Source of the DNA: Rhodospirillales bacterium
Lineage (GTDB): Bacteria; Pseudomonadota; Alphaproteobacteria; Micavibrionales; Micavibrionaceae
NCBI GenBank assembly: GCA_020638155.1
Contig: JACKJB010000004.1
Span: 62,001-126,000, forward strand
Direction of reading: 5' to 3'
DNA length: 64,000 nt
Numbering within the stretch: the stretch's first letter is position 1; each line of letters starts with the position of its first letter. The notes under the pieces were generated by a model. That model made no database searches. It saw only the letters and a program-made list of their open reading frames with translations, and was not told where the DNA came from. Position numbers and translations under genes: made by a program. This document shows, one piece after another, positions 56,274-64,000 of this stretch.

Positions 56274-57001
56274 TGATGCGCGCGCTGCTCTGCATCTTTT
56301 GCCTCATGATATATGCGCCGCCCGCTCATGCGCAGGATCATGCGCCTGACCGCGTCGTCCTGTTGCACGGGATCGCCAAATCGGCGCACAGCATGAAACC
56401 GCTCGAAGACGCGCTGCAGGCGCAGGGCTATAAGACCATCGCCATCACGTACCCCTCGACCGATTATAATCTCGATGGCCTTGCCGCGGTGCTGCGGGAT
56501 CAATATCTGACCGAGGCATTCTGGCAGGGCCCCGGCAAAGTGCATTTCATCACGCATTCAATGGGCGGTCTGGTCGCACGGCGCTATCTCGACAGGTTTA
56601 AGGCCGCCTTGCCGCCTGAAAAAATCGGCCGCGTGGTGATGCTGGCGCCGCCTAATGGCGGCAGCGAAGTCGCCGATACATTGCACGGCCTGCCGCCTTA
56701 TGACTGGTATTATGGCCCGGCAGGGGATGAACTGACCACCGCGGCGCAGGCCGCAAACAAAAGCGATATCTATTACGATCTCGGCATCATCGCCGGGACT
56801 AAGGAATGGCCGTATATCGTTGCCGCCTTCGTCATACCCGGCCCCGGCGATGGCCGCGTCTCGGTTGAAAACACCAAACTTGCGGGCATGAAAGATCACA
56901 TCACCGTCAACGGCACACACACTTTCATCATGGATAAACCGGTTGTTCATAAACAGGTCTTATCCTTCCTGCAAAACGGGATGTTCGCGCATGAAGAATG
57001 A
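56273..57001 (+). CDS. Secreted lipase-like alpha/beta hydrolase
   Basis: It begins with a signal peptide (MMRALLCIFCLMIYAPPAHA, cleavage near residue 20). The oxyanion motif LLHGIAKSAHS, the nucleophile Ser96 in HSMGG, an Asp in GDGRVSVE and a His in GTHTFIM give a complete triad. PPNGGSEVADTLHGL is typical of lipase/esterase relatives of PGAP1-like enzymes. It should work in the periplasm or outside. The stop overlaps the next paralogous gene by 11 bp. Confidence 0.87.
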   Translation: MMRALLCIFCLMIYAPPAHAQDHAPDRVVLLHGIAKSAHSMKPLEDALQAQGYKTIAITYPSTDYNLDGLAAVLRDQYLTEAFWQGPGKVHFITHSMGGLVARRYLDRFKAALPPEKIGRVVMLAPPNGGSEVADTLHGLPPYDWYYGPAGDELTTAAQAANKSDIYYDLGIIAGTKEWPYIVAAFVIPGPGDGRVSVENTKLAGMKDHITVNGTHTFIMDKPVVHKQVLSFLQNGMFAHEE

Positions 57002-57647
57002 AACGGTGATTTTGCTGCACGGGATTGGCCATTCGCTTTGGAATATGGTTCTTGTCGAACGTGCCCTGAAGCGGGCTGGCTATCAAACCCTGAATCTGTC
57101 CTACCCGTCCCGCCATCACGATATCAAAAGCCTTGCGGACTGGCTCGATGAAAAACTGCGAGAGCATCATGTCTGGGAACGATCCGATAAAGTGCATTTT
57201 GCCGCGCATTCTCTCGGCGGTCTTGTGACCGGAACATATCTTGACCGCTGCCGTGACAGGATACCGTCCGAAAAAATGGGCCGTGTCGTCATGCTGGGTA
57301 CGCCGCACGGCGGTAGTGAAGTTGCGGATTTTCTTCACAAAAACCCGCTCTATAAATATGTATTCGGTCCGGCGGGGCAGGAACTGACAACCCCTGTACG
57401 CAAAGAAAACCGGCTCCAGCCCTGGTACGATCTCGGCATTATTGCCGGTTCGTCCGGCTGGGCTTACCCGCTCGGCCTGTTTTGTATCAAAGAACAAAAT
57501 GACGGATGCGTTAGCGTCAGTAGCTCAAAATTAGAAGGCATGAAAGACCATATCACCCTGCCGGCCCTGCACGGCTTTATGGGATGGATGCCTGCCGTGC
57601 ATGAACAGATTTTAGTTTTTCTGAACCAAGGAGTGTTTCAAAAATGA
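56991..57647 (+). CDS. Cytoplasmic lipase-like alpha/beta hydrolase, paralogue of the previous gene
   Basis: The sequence closely parallels the upstream protein: VILLHGIGHSLWN, nucleophile in HSLGG (Ser74), LGTPHGGSEVADFLH, a later Asp and a C-terminal GMKDHIT block. It lacks a signal peptide from the start at 56991, so it should be cytoplasmic, a compartment partner for the secreted copy. An upstream frame extending to 56943 overlaps the previous gene and is less likely. It is followed, with a 4-bp overlap, by the LplT-PlsC-AAS gene. Confidence 0.87.
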   Translation: MKNETVILLHGIGHSLWNMVLVERALKRAGYQTLNLSYPSRHHDIKSLADWLDEKLREHHVWERSDKVHFAAHSLGGLVTGTYLDRCRDRIPSEKMGRVVMLGTPHGGSEVADFLHKNPLYKYVFGPAGQELTTPVRKENRLQPWYDLGIIAGSSGWAYPLGLFCIKEQNDGCVSVSSSKLEGMKDHITLPALHGFMGWMPAVHEQILVFLNQGVFQK

Positions 57648-60600
57648 GCCCGCATAACCAATTCGCCCTCCTCAAAGACCGCCGCTTCGCGCCGCTTTTT
57701 GTGACGCAGTTTTTGGGGGCGCTCAATGATAATATTTTTAAAAACGCGCTGGTGGTGTTGCTGCTGTTTGGTACGGCGATGCAGGCGGGCGATAACGCCA
57801 AAATGCTGACTACCATCGCGGCAGGGCTTTTTATCCTGCCGTTCGTGCTGTTCTCGGCGATGGGCGGGCAGCTTGCTGACAAATTCGATAAGCGCCGGGT
57901 CATCCGCACGATCAAGCTGGCTGAGATCGGGATTGCCGTGATGGGGATTATCGCGCTGTTCAGCGGTTCGGTGATCTTTGCCTTTATCACGCTGTTCGCG
58001 CTGGGGACGCAGTCCGCCTTTTTCGGGCCGAGCAAATATTCCATCCTGCCGCAGCATCTTGAACGGAACGAGCTGATCGGCGGGAACGCGCTGCTGAATA
58101 CCGGGACGTTTCTGGCGATTTTGATTGGCACGATTGCCGGGACGGGTCTGGTGACGCTCGGCGGCGGCAAAATCATGATCGGTATTTTACTGCTGGCCTG
58201 TGCCGGGGCAGGGTATGCCGCGAGCCGTTTTATCCCGCCCGCGCCGCCCAAAGACCCGGACGGTAAAATCGACCTGAATCCGCTGACCGAAACGATGGCG
58301 ATTTTATCGTACACGTTACAGCGCGAGCGCGGCGTAGTTCTCGCGATTTTCGGTGTCGCGTGGTTCTGGTTCATGGGCGGTATGTTCATGGCGCAGTTGC
58401 CGAACTTCGTCCATGAAACGCTCGGTGCGGGGGAACGCAGCTTAACTGCGCTGCTCGTTCTGTTTTCCATCGGTATCGCGCTTGGCGGGCTGTTGAATAA
58501 CCGCCTGCTCAAAGGCCGGGTCGAAGCGGTTTATGCCCCGCTGGCGGCGCTGGGGATTACGCTGTTTTCCATCGATCTGTTTTTCGCTTCCGGCGGTGTG
58601 CCGGGTGCGTTGAGTGCGCGGGTGATGATCGATATTTTCCTGATCGCGGTCTGCGGCGGGCTGTTCGTCGTGCCGCTGAATGCGATCGTGCAGGACCGCA
58701 CCCCCGAAGATCACCGCGCCCGGGTTATTGCCGGAAACGCGATTATCAATGCGCTGTTTGGTGTGATTTCTGCCGTAACCTGCGCAGTGCTGATTGCGCT
58801 GGGGGTCGAGGTGCGCGGACTGTTCTTCATCTTCGCGCTCGCCAATGCGTTTGTCGCGCTTTATATCTGCATGCTGCTGCCGGACTATTTATTCAAAAGT
58901 CTGCTACAGGGATTGTTTAAAATCCTGTACAAGGTTGAGATTCGCGGCCTTGAAAATATTGAAAAAGCAGGGCCGCGCGCGGTGATCGTCGGCAACCATG
59001 TTTCCCTGCTCGACCCGCCGCTGCTGGCGGCGTTCCTGCCGGGCCGCCCGATGTTCGCGGTCAATAGCTTCGTTGCGCAGTGGTTCTGGGTCAAGCCGTT
59101 CTTAAAGCTGGTGGACGCTTTCCCGCTCGACCCGACCAACCCGTTCTCGATGAAAGCGCTGATCCGCAAAGTCGAAGAAGACCGCCATGTCGTGATCTTT
59201 CCCGAAGGCCGCCTGACCGAAACCGGGGCGCTGATGAAAGTTTATGACGGTCCCGGCATGATCGCCGATAAGGCCGGGGCGATGATCCTTCCCGTCCGCC
59301 TTGACGGGGTGCAGCATACGCCCTTTGCCCGTCTCAAAGGCAAAGTGCCGCTCAAAAGCTTTCCCAAAATTACCATCACGATTTTGGAACCGCGGCAGTT
59401 CAAGCTTGATGAAAACCTGCGGGGCCGCAAACGCCGCGCCGCCGCCGGGCGTCAGCTCTATGACCTGATGGAAGAAATGATGTTCTTAACCGGCGACCGT
59501 GAGCAGACTTTATTCCAGGCGCTGCTCAAAGCCCGCTACGTTAACGGTGATGATGCCGTGATTGCCGAAGATATCGAACGCAAACCGCTGAAATTCAAAA
59601 AGCTTGTGCAGGGCTCGATGGTGCTGGGCCGCAAATGTGCCGCCTTCACGGAACAGGGTGAAAATGTCGGCGTATTGCTGCCGAACTCCGCCGGGGCGCT
59701 GGTGGCGTTTTTCGGGTTGCAGGCTTATGGCCGCGTCCCGGCTATGCTGAATTTTTCCGCCGGGGTACAGGCCTTGCGCTCGGCCTGCCAGACGGCGCAG
59801 ATCAAAACCGTGCTGACCTCGCGCCGCTTTATCGAACTGGGGCGGCTGGGTGATGTGATTGACGATCTCAAAAACTGTGCCGAAATTATTTATCTTGAGG
59901 ATATTAAAAAGCAGGTCGGGATCGCGGATAAATTTTTTGGCCTTCTCGCCCCCGCAGGCGCACTCCACGCGGGGCTGAAGATCAAGCCGTCCGATCCGGC
60001 GCTGGTGCTGTTTACCTCCGGCTCCGAAGGCCTGCCCAAAGGCGTGGTGCTGAGCCATGGCAATATCATGAGCAATATCGTCCAGCTTTCTTCCCGCGTT
60101 GATTTCAACCGGCAGGATATCGTCTTTAACTGCCTGCCGATGTTCCACTCGTTCGGCCTGACGGGCGGGACGTTACTGCCTGTCCTGTCCGGGGTGAAAA
60201 CATTCTTATACCCCAGCCCGCTGCATTACCGGATCGTGCCGGAACTGGTTTATTCATCGAACGCGACCATCATGTTCGGTACCGATACGTTTTTATCCGG
60301 CTATGCCCGCATGGCAGACCCTTACGACTTTTACCGGATGCGCTATATTTTCGCAGGCGCGGAGAAAGTCAAAAACGAAACCCGCCAGATTTATATGGAC
60401 CGCTTCGGTGTGCGCGTGCTCGAAGGTTACGGCGCGACCGAAACGGCCCCGGCCCTGGCGCTGAACTCGCCGATGCATATGCAGGCAGGCAGTGTCGGAC
60501 GCTTGCTGCCGGGCGTTGCCTACAGGTTAGAGTCCGTGCCGGGAGTCGATCAGGGCGGGCGTCTGTTCGTCAAAGGTCCGAATGTGATGCTGGGCTATTA

Positions 60601-61024
60601 TAAGGCCGACAATCCAGGCGTATTGGAGCCGCCGGAAGACGGCTGGTACGATACCGGGGATATCGTCGATATCAATGATTCCGGGTTTGTCACCATCCTT
60701 GGCCGGGCCAAGCGCTTTGCAAAAATCGCCGGGGAAATGGTCTCGCTGACCAGTGTCGAAGCGATGGTGCAGGCCGTTTATCCGGATGAGTCCCACGCCG
60801 TGATCGCGATCCCCGATGCCCGTAAGGGCGAGCAGCTGATCCTTGTCACCACCGCACAGGGCGCTGCCAAAGACGCGCTATCTGCCTACGCGTCTGAAAA
60901 CGGGATCACCGAACTTGCCGTGCCCAAGACCATCATCATGACCGATAAGATGCCGGTGCTGGGCAGCGGGAAAACCGACTACACTGCCGTGCAGGACTTT
61001 GTAACCCGGCGGCAGGCGGCGTAA
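57644..61024 (+). CDS. LplT-PlsC-acyl-ACP synthetase fusion (lysophospholipid repair)
   Basis: The 1126-residue protein joins three domains: an MFS flippase-like part (about residues 1-420) resembling LplT, a PlsC acyltransferase (about 440-620) with the HX4D motif in GNHVSLLDPPLL and the FPEGRLTETG motif, and an AMP-forming ligase (about 650-1120) with LFTSGSEGLPKGVVLSHGN and YGATETAPALA. In E. coli lplT and aas are separate, adjacent genes that import lysophospholipid and re-acylate it. Here the same steps lie in one chain. It is the last gene of the TetR-controlled run. Confidence 0.93.
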   Translation: MSPHNQFALLKDRRFAPLFVTQFLGALNDNIFKNALVVLLLFGTAMQAGDNAKMLTTIAAGLFILPFVLFSAMGGQLADKFDKRRVIRTIKLAEIGIAVMGIIALFSGSVIFAFITLFALGTQSAFFGPSKYSILPQHLERNELIGGNALLNTGTFLAILIGTIAGTGLVTLGGGKIMIGILLLACAGAGYAASRFIPPAPPKDPDGKIDLNPLTETMAILSYTLQRERGVVLAIFGVAWFWFMGGMFMAQLPNFVHETLGAGERSLTALLVLFSIGIALGGLLNNRLLKGRVEAVYAPLAALGITLFSIDLFFASGGVPGALSARVMIDIFLIAVCGGLFVVPLNAIVQDRTPEDHRARVIAGNAIINALFGVISAVTCAVLIALGVEVRGLFFIFALANAFVALYICMLLPDYLFKSLLQGLFKILYKVEIRGLENIEKAGPRAVIVGNHVSLLDPPLLAAFLPGRPMFAVNSFVAQWFWVKPFLKLVDAFPLDPTNPFSMKALIRKVEEDRHVVIFPEGRLTETGALMKVYDGPGMIADKAGAMILPVRLDGVQHTPFARLKGKVPLKSFPKITITILEPRQFKLDENLRGRKRRAAAGRQLYDLMEEMMFLTGDREQTLFQALLKARYVNGDDAVIAEDIERKPLKFKKLVQGSMVLGRKCAAFTEQGENVGVLLPNSAGALVAFFGLQAYGRVPAMLNFSAGVQALRSACQTAQIKTVLTSRRFIELGRLGDVIDDLKNCAEIIYLEDIKKQVGIADKFFGLLAPAGALHAGLKIKPSDPALVLFTSGSEGLPKGVVLSHGNIMSNIVQLSSRVDFNRQDIVFNCLPMFHSFGLTGGTLLPVLSGVKTFLYPSPLHYRIVPELVYSSNATIMFGTDTFLSGYARMADPYDFYRMRYIFAGAEKVKNETRQIYMDRFGVRVLEGYGATETAPALALNSPMHMQAGSVGRLLPGVAYRLESVPGVDQGGRLFVKGPNVMLGYYKADNPGVLEPPEDGWYDTGDIVDINDSGFVTILGRAKRFAKIAGEMVSLTSVEAMVQAVYPDESHAVIAIPDARKGEQLILVTTAQGAAKDALSAYASENGITELAVPKTIIMTDKMPVLGSGKTDYTAVQDFVTRRQAA

Positions 61025-61031
61025 CGGGAGT

Positions 61032-61811
61032 TTACTGCCCGGCAAAAACCTTTTGCAGCAGGTCCGTCGTGCGGGCGGCGGGATTCGTTCGGATTGCCGC
61101 CTCTTCCTGCCCGATATAATGGAAGATACCGTCCATGGCTTTGCCGACGACGTAATCATTCAGATTGGCTTTGACGTCCGGCATGAACGGGATCTGGCCG
61201 TATTGCCCCATGACGTTGTCATAGGCCTGCACGGCCCCGGCACTGGCCAGCGCCTGCTGCACCAGTGGCGTCATTTCCTGGCCGAGTTCCGGCCCCATCG
61301 TCCGGCGTAAATATTGTGTCGCGGCATCCTGCGGCCCGTTCATGATCGCCTTGGCATCATCGATCGTCATCTGGCTGATCGCGTTGATGAACAGCTCCCT
61401 GGCTTTCGGTGTGGCCGCTTCGGCGGCGCGGTTAAGCTTTAGCTCCAGATCATCGGTCATACCGCCCATTCCAACGGAAGACAGCGCCGCGTCAACCCGC
61501 GCAAGCGTACCGGGCAAAGGAATATGAATGGAGGGATCGGCATTGAACCCGTCAGGCTTGCCGAGCTGGCCGACGACCTTCTCCGCCCCAACCCGCAGGG
61601 CTTCGCGCAGGCCGGCGTTGAGCTCGCTTTGCGCGGCATTGGTAACGGTTGCTGAATTCTGGCCGGTGGTCTGCTCGATGGTTTTCATGACCTTGCTGCC
61701 GGTATCGGACTGCATCACGCTTTTGGCTTTTTGCCACCAGTCCTGCGCCTGTGCATCGGCGGCGGTAAAACAAAGGCAAAGGGCTGCGGTCATTAAAAAT
61801 CGGGTGTTCAT
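61032..61811 (-). CDS. DUF4197 secreted protein
   Basis: A signal peptide (MNTRFLMTAALCLCFTAADAQA) leads a 260-residue protein whose conserved block MTIDDAKAIMNGPQDAATQYLRR is the DUF4197 signature, and IPFMPDVKANLNDYVVGKAMDG is near the C-terminus. I place the start at 61811; longer frames have no good signal peptide. Convergent with the LplT-AAS gene, 7 bp away. Function unknown. Confidence 0.87.
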   Translation of the reverse strand: MNTRFLMTAALCLCFTAADAQAQDWWQKAKSVMQSDTGSKVMKTIEQTTGQNSATVTNAAQSELNAGLREALRVGAEKVVGQLGKPDGFNADPSIHIPLPGTLARVDAALSSVGMGGMTDDLELKLNRAAEAATPKARELFINAISQMTIDDAKAIMNGPQDAATQYLRRTMGPELGQEMTPLVQQALASAGAVQAYDNVMGQYGQIPFMPDVKANLNDYVVGKAMDGIFHYIGQEEAAIRTNPAARTTDLLQKVFAGQ

Positions 61812-61862
61812 GGCTTTTTTGCTTTTTTTCTGTGATCCGGACATCGCGATAGCCTCTCCCAA

Positions 61863-62104
61863 GGTTATGATCGTACTGATCTTAACTTCTGAAAATATGG
61901 GGCACTATTCCATAGAAAACAGGGCTTGGCAAGAAAATCTGCGGGGCGTGGGAATTTTATCTATTTGAATTTAAAGGATAAAATTTAAAACTTAAGGTGG
62001 AATTCCCCCTCATATTAGTACTTTTGTAATAGAACTGCGTTATCCTGAGAATAGGGTAAGTCTTTGTAAAAAAATATTTTTATACGGAAAAGGGCGTTTG
62101 ATCG
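61863..62104. other. A/T-rich intergenic region upstream of the RTX gene
   Basis: About 240 bases of A/T-rich sequence between two divergent genes. A weak ribosome binding site aaaaggg lies at 62088-62094. No clear promoter or repeat was identified. Confidence 0.4.
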
Positions 62105-64000
62105 GTGGCGAAATTTACACTGACATTGACGGCAAGCGTAAATACGGCGGCAGGTAATGCGCCGATGCTGGATATCATTGTCGGCGGGACGTTGGTGACA
62201 TCATCATCTGCGATTACCGCTGTGACCGGCGTGGGCTCGGACCTGCTGATGTTCACCCTGGATTATACGGGCAATTATCCCAGCTCTCTTTCCTTCCGGT
62301 TTAGAAATACATCGGGCGATGGCGGCGATATCGTCACCATCGAAAACATTCATATCAACGGCCAGTCCTTGGATCCCGTCGTCGTCCTGCCGGATAATAC
62401 GCTCAACCGCGGCCAGACCGTAAGCGTCAGCAGTATAGCAAGCCACGATCATTTGTTCGGCACGGTTGACCCGTCGCCGGGTGATCTCGGCGCGGTGACC
62501 CAGCCTGCAGGAACGGGGGCTGATGAAAGCTTTACCGGTACGGTAAACCAGGATGTGATTGATGGCGGGGCAGGCAACGACTACGTCTATACAGGTGATG
62601 AAGATGATGCCATTAATGGCGGCGACGGGAATGACACGCTCTATGGGCAGAGCGGTAATGATATTATTCTCGGCGGTGCCGGGAACGACCGTATCTTCGG
62701 GAATGATGGCGATGATCTGCTGTTCGGCCAGGATGATATCGATACACTGATCGGTGGTGCCGGGAACGATCTCCTGAATGGCGGCAACGGCAATGATATC
62801 CTAATGGCCGGGACGGGCGATGACATCCTGATCGGCGGTGCGGGCGATGACAGGCTGATCGGCCAGTCCGGCAGCAATACCATGTATGGTGATGCCGGGA
62901 ATGATACGATTCTCGGCGGTAATGGTGCGGATGTTGTTTATGCCGGAGCGGATAACGATACGGTCCATGGTGCTGGTGGGGACGACCAGATTTTCGGCGA
63001 AGCGGGCAGTGATTACATCACCGGCGGCCTTGGTAGCGATGCGATTGAAGGCGGCGATGATGACGATGTCATCTACGGGAACGAAGCGGATGACGATCTT
63101 GGCGGCGGCGCAGGCAATGACGTCATCACCGGTGATGACGGAAATGATCTTATCAACGGGGATAGCGGTAACGACCATTTATCCGGCGGCGCCGGAAGCG
63201 ATTCTGTATGGGGCGGCACCGGGGCCGATATCATGCAGGGACACGGGCTGGACATCTATGATATCTCCGCGATCCTGTCGGCCAATCCCGGCATCGTTTA
63301 CAACCAGCAGACCGGTAGCTTTTACCAGTATGTCAATACGGCTGTCGGCTATAACAGCGCCTATACATCCGCGCAGCTCGATCTGAACGGGGTGACGGGA
63401 CATATCGTCACAATCAGCTCCCAGACTGAAAATGATTTTGTCTCCGGCCTGACTGGCGGCGCTGAAATATGGCTCGGTTTGACCGATAGCGATGTCGAAG
63501 GCGAATGGCGCTGGGGCGCAGGGCAGGAAAGAGGCCTGTATATTTCGCAGGGCGGCACGGCTGTAAACGGGGCTTATACGAACTGGAACGGTGCGAACCC
63601 GGACGGGGATAATACGATCAATATTGCCGTTATGAATGCGGGCGGCACATGGGAAGATCGTGCCGTCACCGAAAATCACGGCTATGTGATCGAATGGGAT
63701 GCGGCACTGTTCTCTGATGACGGTGCGGCCGATACGCTCAATGGCGGGGCCGATGACGATATCCTGTACGGCAATGACGGGGATGACCTGATTAATGGCG
63801 GTCTGGGCAGCGATATCCTGATCGGCGGCGCAGGAAACGACACGATCAATGCCGGCGGCGTCATCAAGGATGTGCATCCGACTTTCCCGAACGGCGGCGT
63901 TTTCAGTTCTTATTCCGGCGGCCAGGACGGATCAGGCACCATAACCCTGATCGAAGGCGGCGAAGGCTTTTCGTTGCAGGGTAATCTTTGGAAAAAGATC
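62105..64000 (+). CDS. RTX-repeat calcium-binding secreted protein with C-type-lectin-like domain, 3' end outside the window
   Basis: A GTG at 62105, just after an in-frame TGA, opens a frame of 632 codons that runs off the edge. Residues 1-95 look like a Ca-dependent carbohydrate-binding module (FRFRNTSGDGGDIVTIENIH). About 154-385 hold some two dozen tandem GGxGxDxLx nonapeptides (GGAGNDLLNGGNGNDIL) that form a parallel beta-roll binding calcium. Residues 398-531 are a cysteine-free C-type-lectin-like domain (IWLGLTDSDVEGEWRW, NWNGANPDGD, WEDRAV). More RTX repeats follow from about 545. There is no N-terminal signal peptide; type I secretion is likely through a C-terminal signal not seen here. 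Confidence 0.88.
   Translation, partial: MAKFTLTLTASVNTAAGNAPMLDIIVGGTLVTSSSAITAVTGVGSDLLMFTLDYTGNYPSSLSFRFRNTSGDGGDIVTIENIHINGQSLDPVVVLPDNTLNRGQTVSVSSIASHDHLFGTVDPSPGDLGAVTQPAGTGADESFTGTVNQDVIDGGAGNDYVYTGDEDDAINGGDGNDTLYGQSGNDIILGGAGNDRIFGNDGDDLLFGQDDIDTLIGGAGNDLLNGGNGNDILMAGTGDDILIGGAGDDRLIGQSGSNTMYGDAGNDTILGGNGADVVYAGADNDTVHGAGGDDQIFGEAGSDYITGGLGSDAIEGGDDDDVIYGNEADDDLGGGAGNDVITGDDGNDLINGDSGNDHLSGGAGSDSVWGGTGADIMQGHGLDIYDISAILSANPGIVYNQQTGSFYQYVNTAVGYNSAYTSAQLDLNGVTGHIVTISSQTENDFVSGLTGGAEIWLGLTDSDVEGEWRWGAGQERGLYISQGGTAVNGAYTNWNGANPDGDNTINIAVMNAGGTWEDRAVTENHGYVIEWDAALFSDDGAADTLNGGADDDILYGNDGDDLINGGLGSDILIGGAGNDTINAGGVIKDVHPTFPNGGVFSSYSGGQDGSGTITLIEGGEGFSLQGNLWKKI

Noticed and set aside
62560..63250. 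Short tandem DNA repeats that could suggest a CRISPR array
   Set aside because: They are degenerate 27-base units in frame that encode RTX nonapeptides, not identical repeats with unique spacers.
62641..63877. Reverse-strand ORFs over the RTX repeats
   Set aside because: The repeated GGxGxD code gives stop-free antisense frames. The + frame from 62105 is open to the edge and has RTX and lectin-like motifs.

Overview
This window is a stretch of alphaproteobacterial chromosome with a GC content by eye in the low-to-mid 50s %. The lineage call rests on gene content and order: an ATP12-family F1-ATPase assembly chaperone downstream of a degP-rarA-crcB-rluC run, a DUF3035 lipoprotein next to lspA, a DUF4197 protein, a paired M16 peptidase module and a short-LID adenylate kinase. 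Composition and the lysine/alanine-rich tails on ribosomal proteins would fit a Micavibrio-like or related deep alphaproteobacterium, but that is inference.

Layout. (1) Positions 1-24240 carry the str-S10-spc-alpha ribosomal supercluster on the + strand: rpsL, rpsG, fusA, a small unknown gene, tuf, then rpsJ to rplO, secY, adk, rpsM, rpsK, rpoA and rplQ. Two non-ribosomal blocks break it. A membrane protein and an M48-like metallopeptidase lie between rplO and secY. A reverse-strand spermidine-synthase-like membrane fusion and a small secreted protein lie between adk and rpsM. Each break is matched by new transcription signals: a terminator after rplO and a good sigma70-type promoter plus hairpin leader before rpsM. 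(2) 24360-31830: a BamE-like lipoprotein, then a probable operon degP-rarA-crcB-rluC-AsmA-like-ATP12. (3) 31831-32330: a 500-base gap with several hairpins. (4) 32331-35751: an ABC exporter, a GT4 glycosyltransferase and two tiny tandem paralogues. (5) 35748-52075, reverse strand: a GT-C membrane glycosyltransferase, a DUF4870-like protein, mutL, a pentapeptide-repeat protein, pgi, two M16 peptidases, a DUF3035 lipoprotein, lspA, ileS, an unknown gene, an AEC transporter and ribF. (6) 52125-61024: an esterase, an orphan receiver protein, then a divergent TetR repressor facing a five-gene run (DUF2157, GDYXXLXY, two lipase-like hydrolases, and an LplT-PlsC-AAS fusion), with three copies of a 12-bp operator-like motif between them. 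(7) 61032-64000: a DUF4197 protein and the start of a large RTX protein with an embedded C-type-lectin-like domain that runs off the window.

Functionally the window combines translation with a heavy envelope theme: protein export (SecY), lipoprotein maturation (LspA), outer-membrane assembly lipoproteins, periplasmic protease, lipid or polysaccharide transport and glycosylation, and phospholipid repair. The best candidate for something under-described is the TetR-controlled lipid/envelope operon at 54218-61024. Other candidates are the small gene between fusA and tuf, the tandem 61/65-residue paralogues, the interrupted ribosomal cluster with its histone-like ribosomal protein tails, and the structured non-coding gap at 31831-32330.
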